Origin: Candidatus Zixiibacteriota bacterium
GTDB lineage: Bacteria; Zixibacteria; MSB-5A5; WJJR01
Direction of reading: 5' to 3'
DNA length: 49,834 nucleotides
NCBI GenBank assembly: GCA_040752595.1
Contig: JBFMGX010000047.1
Coordinates: 1 to 49,834, forward strand
In this document: in pieces, positions 45,197-49,834 of the stretch
Layout of the letters: each line of letters begins with the position of its first letter
Numbering within the stretch: position 1 is the stretch's first letter
Position numbers and translations under genes: made by a program
The notes under the pieces: model-generated
What the model saw: the letters and a program-made list of their open reading frames with translations, nothing else
Database searches by the model: none
Told to the model about the DNA's origin: nothing

Positions 45197-46396
45197 ATGG
45201 ATGACATGCGGAACGGAACACGGGTGCTGTCTGCGATTCTCGTATGCGCGCTGGCGACGGCTCTGATCCCGTCTGGGGGAGCGGCTCAAACGGCGGAACC
45301 GATCGTCATCGGCGCCGTGTATTCACTGACGGGACGCGATGCGGCCTTCGGCCAAGAGGGACTCGCCGGGGTCAATGTCGCCCTGGAAGAGATCAACGCC
45401 AACGGTGGGATCGGCGGACGGCCGATGGCACTCCGAGTCGTCGACGACCAATCCAATCCGATTTTGGCGGCCGAGGCGGTGCGCTCGCTGGTGAAGGCGC
45501 ACCATCCCGTCGCGATCATCGGTTCCAACACGTCCATGGTGACATCCGCCGCCGCGGTGGCGGCGCAGTCGGTCGGCGTGCCGCTCGTGGTTCCGGAAGC
45601 CACCAATCCGGCCATCACCTCGATCGGCGACTGGGTCTACCGCGTCTGCTTCTGCGATCCCGATATGTCGGGAGCTCTGGCGTCCTATGCCTACAACGAC
45701 CTGGGTCTGCGGCGCGTGGCGATCCTGACCGAGGAACGGCACGACTACACTGCCTCCTTGTCCCGCTATTTCCGTGACCGGTTCACGGCACTCGGCGGGG
45801 AGATTGTCTACCAGGGCGGGTACCCGGCAGGAAGATCCGACTTCTCGGACGACTTGCGTCAAGTCGCCGCTCCCCACCCCGATGCGATCCTGGTGTCCGG
45901 CTTCTATCCTGAGGCGGGAGCCATCGTGACGGCGGCCCGGCGCCAGAATCTCAACGTGGCCTTCCTCGGCGGCGACGGCTGGGAATCCGACGGGCTGTTC
46001 GACGTCGCCGGCGACGCCATCAACGACAAGTCGCGGATCTACATCGCATCGCACTTTTCCGCAGACGCCCATCGCGCGAAAGTCCGCGGGTTCGTGGATG
46101 AATTCCGTGAGCAGTTCGGACGTCGCCCGAACACGTCCTCGGCGCTCGGGTACGATGCCCTCGGAGTGATTGCCGGTGCGCTGGAGGACGCCGCCGAGCC
46201 GACGCCGGCCGCCCTCAAGGCCGCATTAGCTCACGCGCACCATGAAGGCGTGACCGGTCACATCGAAATGAACGTGTCACGCAACCCGACCAAGAAGGTG
46301 ATCATCCTCAAGGCCGAACCTGCTCGCCGGTTCGCCTATGTCGAGGCGGTCATGGGCGCTCAATCACCTCCGGCGGAGGATGCCATCAAAGAGTGA
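45197..46396 (+). CDS. Periplasmic branched-chain amino-acid-type binding protein
   Basis: The 399-residue exported protein (signal peptide VLSAILVCALATALIPSGGAAQ) is a type-1 periplasmic binding protein: IVIGAVYSLTGRDAAFGQEG, then GVNVALEEINANGGIGG, VVDDQSNP and, in the second lobe, YQGGYPAGRSDFSDDL. This matches LivJ/LivK-type ligand binders of ABC transporters. No permease or ATPase gene is adjacent, so it either works with a transporter elsewhere or as a sensor. GGAGGGGAGCC precedes the ATG. A hairpin follows the stop. Confidence 0.92.
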   Translation: MDDMRNGTRVLSAILVCALATALIPSGGAAQTAEPIVIGAVYSLTGRDAAFGQEGLAGVNVALEEINANGGIGGRPMALRVVDDQSNPILAAEAVRSLVKAHHPVAIIGSNTSMVTSAAAVAAQSVGVPLVVPEATNPAITSIGDWVYRVCFCDPDMSGALASYAYNDLGLRRVAILTEERHDYTASLSRYFRDRFTALGGEIVYQGGYPAGRSDFSDDLRQVAAPHPDAILVSGFYPEAGAIVTAARRQNLNVAFLGGDGWESDGLFDVAGDAINDKSRIYIASHFSADAHRAKVRGFVDEFREQFGRRPNTSSALGYDALGVIAGALEDAAEPTPAALKAALAHAHHEGVTGHIEMNVSRNPTKKVIILKAEPARRFAYVEAVMGAQSPPAEDAIKE

Positions 46397-46417
46397 GCGT
46401 CCCGCCCATCGAAGCCA

Positions 46418-46448
46418 AACGGCCCACGGGGTTCACCCATGGGCCGTT
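46418..46448. terminator. Bidirectional terminator between convergent genes
   Basis: AACGGCCCA (46418-46426) pairs with TGGGCCGTT (46440-46448), with an inner GGG/CCC. It lies in the 73-base gap between the binding-protein gene and the convergent TPR/PEGA gene. Confidence 0.65.
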
Positions 46449-46469
46449 CGTATGTCTGTTCCCGCCGGG

Positions 46470-48398
46470 CTATCCCTGTGATCGGACGGTGGGATCGACG
46501 ATTTGAAGCACCCGCAGCCATTCCGGATCGTTGCGCAGCTTCTGCAAGCGCTCGGGAGCCGCGTTGCCGGAGAATTCCTTGTACTTCTTGCGTACTTGGT
46601 CATCTTCCCCGGCACGCGACAGCGACACGAGCAGGCGGACATAAACATCGAAGGGATCATCGGCCAGTTTGCGCGCCTTGTCAAACTCCTTGGCGGCGCG
46701 ACGATAGTCGCCGGCGAGAAAACAGGCCTCTCCCAAACCCAATTGACTGGCGAATGACTTCTTGTCGAGCTTGACGGCCTGCTCGTAGTCGTCGATCGCC
46801 TTGCCATATTCCGTGAGAGCAATGTAGAACCCGGCGCGGCGCCGGTAGGAATCGGGATTCGTCGGATCCATGTCGATCAGATGCCCGGCACAGGCCACGG
46901 CGTCGAGGTAGCGACTGGCGTTCCGATGGAGCTGCGCCGCCGCCAGGAAGTCCACCCTGGCTTTCTCCATATTCCCCGCCTTGAAGTAGGCCCAGCCACG
47001 GTACTGGATCGCCCCCGCATTCTCCGGATCGAATTCCAGACCCCGATCGTATGCCTCGATGGCCGCCTGCCAGAGTCCACGGTCCAGCAGACTCTTGCCT
47101 TCGGCAAAGTGGCCTTTGGCCCGCTTCAGAGGATTCACCTTGGGTACAAGGTCGCTCTTGCTGACCGTCAACGTGGAGGTCGAGCGCGCCTTCACTGCCA
47201 CCGAGGTCGAGTAGTCCTCGTAACCGTCCAACTGGAGCACGATCTTGTGATCGCCTGCCGACATCCGTTTGAGCTTCTTGGCGTTCTTGCCGTAGAGCAC
47301 GTCGTCAACGAAGATCAGGTAGTCCTCAAAGTCGGTGTTCAAGTTCACGTTGCCGTAGGCGACGGGGGCCGATTCCTCGGTCTCTGTTGGGGAGGACTCC
47401 GCCGGCGGACGGGTCGCAAAGGCGATGGCGGAACCGGTGTCGTAGACCAGCGGCACCAGAGCGAAGGCCAACTGCGCGTTATCGCGGGCGGGACGGATGA
47501 CGGTCCCGGTTTGACTCTCGTACCCCTCGGCGGACGCCGTGAGCTGGTACTGGCCGGGCGTGAGGCCATCGAACGAATACAGACCGGCGATGTTGGTCGT
47601 GACTTGTCTTCCGTCTGCCGTCCGCAGCGTGGCACTGGGGAGAATGCGGCTGGTCAGTCGATCGACGACCACGCCGGTGATCGAACCGCCCTGTGGGCCG
47701 GCCGCCATGTGGGTGATCCCCACCGCAGCGAGGATAACGAGAACCACGAGTGCCGCTCCTTTCAGCCAGAAGGCCGCTGTGAATGTGTGCCCGTGGCGGA
47801 TTTCGTACGTGCGGCCGCCGAGGACCACTTGCTCCCCGGGTGTCAGCTTCGCGCCCAACGGGAACTGCAAGGACCGCCCCGACAGACGCGCCGTTCCGCT
47901 CGGTGGCTTGACCCCCTCGACCGGAGGCAGTGGTGCCAAGCGCGGTCGCGCCGGTTGCGTGGTCTCCGGGATGCGTGAGGGCGCGGATGTCGCGGCATCA
48001 GCCAGCCCGGGCCTTGAATCTGCGGCAGGCGACGGGGCTGCCTCTGGCCTTGCTTCGACCTTCGACGACGGAGGCAGTGTTGTGCTCCGCGAAGGGGGCG
48101 GTGCCGCGTTGAGCGCTATCAACTCGGCCTCGCGCGCCTTGGCATCATAGCGGATGCCGTTTTCCGATGGAGTTCCTGTCGATTGTGAGTGATCCAGGTC
48201 GACCGGCTGGAGACCCGCCGGGGGGTCGGCCACCGCGGTGGCCGGTCCGCGTCGTGAGTTGTCCGGCGTCGGACTGCGACGATCGCGCCTGGGGCGAGGA
48301 AGGTCCTGCAAGTGCATCTCTGGCTCACCACTCGGGGTTGGTGGTCGTGATCCGCTCGGGCCCGGATCAGGCCGGGACGGGGAGGCAGACGTGTCCAC
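46470..48398 (-). CDS. Membrane protein with carboxypeptidase-regulatory, PEGA and TPR domains
   Basis: The 642-residue protein has a long proline- and serine-rich cytoplasmic part (1-175), a short beta-rich element (LSGRSLQFPLGAKLTPGEQV), one membrane helix (ALVVLVILAAVGITHM, about 216-231), a carboxypeptidase-regulatory-like domain (GSITGVVVDRLTSRILPSA, about 238-300), a PEGA domain (DYLIFVDDVLYGKNAKKLK, about 355-420) and several TPR repeats (about 430-600). PEGA and TPR suggest surface or envelope assembly and protein contacts. GTG 48398 is the start, with AGGAGA upstream. The neighbour is a divergent TPR gene. Confidence 0.85.
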   Translation of the reverse strand: MDTSASPSRPDPGPSGSRPPTPSGEPEMHLQDLPRPRRDRRSPTPDNSRRGPATAVADPPAGLQPVDLDHSQSTGTPSENGIRYDAKAREAELIALNAAPPPSRSTTLPPSSKVEARPEAAPSPAADSRPGLADAATSAPSRIPETTQPARPRLAPLPPVEGVKPPSGTARLSGRSLQFPLGAKLTPGEQVVLGGRTYEIRHGHTFTAAFWLKGAALVVLVILAAVGITHMAAGPQGGSITGVVVDRLTSRILPSATLRTADGRQVTTNIAGLYSFDGLTPGQYQLTASAEGYESQTGTVIRPARDNAQLAFALVPLVYDTGSAIAFATRPPAESSPTETEESAPVAYGNVNLNTDFEDYLIFVDDVLYGKNAKKLKRMSAGDHKIVLQLDGYEDYSTSVAVKARSTSTLTVSKSDLVPKVNPLKRAKGHFAEGKSLLDRGLWQAAIEAYDRGLEFDPENAGAIQYRGWAYFKAGNMEKARVDFLAAAQLHRNASRYLDAVACAGHLIDMDPTNPDSYRRRAGFYIALTEYGKAIDDYEQAVKLDKKSFASQLGLGEACFLAGDYRRAAKEFDKARKLADDPFDVYVRLLVSLSRAGEDDQVRKKYKEFSGNAAPERLQKLRNDPEWLRVLQIVDPTVRSQG

Positions 48399-48563
48399 GG
48401 TTCTCTCCTGGCAAAGAGGTCTCTAATATTCGCTTTCGCGCGTTTCTCCTCGATTTATCGGCAGGGGAGAAGCGTGGCTTGAGAGGGGTCCATGTACCGG
48501 AGCTTGGGTTCCTGCCGGCACCGGGATACCAGGAACAGGGTGAGCCCGCCGGGCTATTCCATG

Positions 48564-48592
48564 TTGACCAAGGGCGCGGCACTGCGTAGAAT
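48564..48592 (+). promoter_or_regulatory. Promoter of the short TPR gene
   Basis: TTGACC (48564-48569) and TAGAAT (48587-48592) are 17 bases apart. The leader would be about 60 bases to the ATG at 48660. It lies in the divergent gap shared with the TPR/PEGA gene. Confidence 0.55.
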
Positions 48593-48659
48593 TGGGCGAC
48601 GATCGGCAAGAGAGGGCGCCGCGGCGGCGCAATCCACCGCAACAGAGTGAGCGATCTCA

Positions 48660-49310
48660 ATGGCATCTGAATCGAGACACGATCAGTCCGATACACCCGA
48701 CCCCGCGACGGGCACGACCTCCAACCGCTATATCCTCCTGGCCGTGATCGCCGTGGCCGTTGTGGCGGCGGTCTACCTCCTCAAGTCCAACATGGAGCCG
48801 CCCCAGTCGGGTTCAACGGAGCAGTCGGGCGAGGTTGGGATGACCGATCCGGACGGGATACTGATGGACACGACGATGATGCAGGAGCTCTCGCACCAGA
48901 TCGAGCACATCCGCTCGGTTCTCGCCAGGGACAGCTCGAACTTCGATGCTTGGGTGGCGTTGGGGAATCTCTACTTCGACAGCCGTATGGCCGAAGAGGC
49001 CATCATCCACTACGAGCGGGCGCTACAGTTGCGTCCCGGCGATGTGAATGTCATGACCGACCTGGCAACGATGCAGCGCGAAGCCGGACGACCGTCCGAG
49101 GCCGTCGCGACCCTCGCCCGCGTGGTCGCCATCGATTCGGTGCATCCGCAATCGTGGTTCAATATGGGCGTGATTTATGCCTTCGATTTGAAACAACCCG
49201 AGGAAGCCATCGCCGCCTGGCGCAAGTTTCTTGCCTTAAGCGACAGTTCCGAGCACACCGAGGCCGTCCGCAGAGAAATCGAGAGTCTGGAAAAGAATTC
49301 GGGCAAGTAG
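48660..49310 (+). CDS. Membrane-anchored TPR protein
   Basis: The 216-residue protein has a single N-terminal helix (YILLAVIAVAVVAAVYLL, about 24-41) and three TPR units (about 90-205), such as FDAWVALGNLYFDSRMAEEAIIH. The architecture resembles CcmI/NrfG-type cytochrome c biogenesis helpers, but TPR proteins have many roles. The two CxC proteins with a CcmH-like tail are far away, so a connection is only possible. GTGAG lies upstream of the ATG. It is divergent from the larger TPR/PEGA gene. Confidence 0.8.
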   Translation: MASESRHDQSDTPDPATGTTSNRYILLAVIAVAVVAAVYLLKSNMEPPQSGSTEQSGEVGMTDPDGILMDTTMMQELSHQIEHIRSVLARDSSNFDAWVALGNLYFDSRMAEEAIIHYERALQLRPGDVNVMTDLATMQREAGRPSEAVATLARVVAIDSVHPQSWFNMGVIYAFDLKQPEEAIAAWRKFLALSDSSEHTEAVRREIESLEKNSGK

Positions 49311-49311
49311 A

Positions 49312-49330
49312 GGCGACCCGGTGGGTCGCC
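49312..49330 (+). terminator. Hairpin after the short TPR gene
   Basis: GGCGACCC (49312-49319) pairs with GGGTCGCC (49323-49330) across three bases, one base after the stop codon. No T-tract follows. The next 270 bases hold further palindromes (GGGCCC and ACGCCAGCC types) and no gene. Confidence 0.5.
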
Positions 49331-49600
49331 CACGGGCGAGGTCGTGCCACCGACCTTGGGGCCCGTTGAAAAACCCCGGCACGTACACAACACGACGCGA
49401 ATCCACGTGGTCACAGAATCGTGAGTTTGTGGACGCCACGCGTCTCGCGTGACGCCCTGGCGCCAGCCGAGGGCGGCTGGCGTCCACACCAATGCTCTTT
49501 CAAGAGGCCCCTTGGTCGGGGACGGATCGGCAACGGTTGTCTGCCCGCGACCTGTGATCGCGGTCCTCTGACGATGCCGTCCATCCGCGATCAGAGATCG

Positions 49601-49834
49601 CGGTTTCTCAATGGGTCCCTTTCATCCGCGATCAGAGATCGCGGCCACACGACTGCCACAGTTGTGGCAACCCGCCACCTCGCCCTTGTTGCGTGCCCGC
49701 GACCTGTGATCGCGGTTTCTCAATGGGTCCCTTTCATCCGCGATCAGAGATCGCGGCCACACGACTGCCACAGTTGTGGCAACCCGCCACCTCGCCCTTG
49801 TTGCGTGCCCGCGATCTGTGATCGCGGTTTCTCA
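49601..49834. repeat. Tandem array of a 112-bp repeat reaching the window edge
   Basis: The sequence starting CGGTTTCTCA at 49601 recurs at 49713 and 49825, which gives two full periods of 112 bases and the start of a third. Each unit contains CCGCGATC-AGA-GATCGCGG, a GCCACAGTTGTGGC palindrome and CCGCGACC-TGT-GATCGCGG. A degenerate further copy lies at 49540-49600. The array continues beyond the window. No gene is in this part. Confidence 0.85.

Noticed and set aside
49601-49834. CRISPR array at the right edge
   Set aside because: The whole 112-base unit is repeated, including what would be the spacer, so it is a tandem repeat.

Overview
The window is about 50 kb of GC-rich bacterial chromosome. 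It carries conserved housekeeping genes (cmk-plsC-rpsA), many Sec-exported proteins with signal peptides, four proteins ending in a dockerin-like double repeat, several secreted peptidases and an octaheme cytochrome. Palindromic repeats are abundant between genes. This mix suggests a poorly cultured lineage of the FCB or Zixibacteria type, probably known from metagenomes. That placement is an inference from gene style, not from a marker gene. No rRNA, tRNA or CRISPR array was seen.

Layout. 0.1-1.3 kb: secreted seven-repeat VCBS/FG-GAP protein (minus strand). 1.5-4.2 kb: phage-type portal and large terminase genes, overlapping and apparently intact, with no capsid or tail genes. 4.35-6.4 kb: dockerin-tagged subtilase. 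6.7-7.5 kb: ribbon-helix-helix-like gene and sigma-region-4-like gene (minus), both phage-like. 7.7-13.2 kb: short-chain dehydrogenase, crotonase, then cmk-plsC-rpsA. 13.6-14.8 kb: octaheme HAO-like cytochrome. 15.3-16.4 kb: two-gene Ada/Ogt alkylation repair. 16.5-20.1 kb: DASS transporter, two membrane proteins, and a tandem pair of 119-residue CxC proteins. 20.2-25.1 kb: two large overlapping membrane proteins with GATase-like (DUF4350-like) domains.

25.6-30.9 kb holds the most unusual content. Two consecutive secreted proteins (708 and 919 residues) consist almost wholly of a six-residue T-C-x-G-x-x repeat, about 85 and 121 units by hand count, and end in a cysteine-containing dockerin-like module. 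They are transcribed divergently from the membrane-protein pair and share an upstream sequence element. A cysteine every six residues suggests a disulfide-laddered solenoid. I do not recognise a described family with this architecture.

31-32.7 kb: an IsdG/HmoA-like monooxygenase, a small membrane protein and a LOG-family protein. 32.9-43.0 kb: four exported hydrolases (dockerin-tagged deacetylase-like/hydrolase fusion, HExxH protein, M16 and M14 peptidases), bounded by two inverted copies of a 43-bp element. 43.3-49.3 kb: single-domain response regulator, Eis-like acetyltransferase, branched-chain amino-acid-type binding protein, and two divergent TPR proteins. The right edge is a 112-bp tandem repeat running out of the window.

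All starts were chosen from ribosome-binding sites, signal peptides and family N-termini read by eye. No database search or structure prediction was possible.
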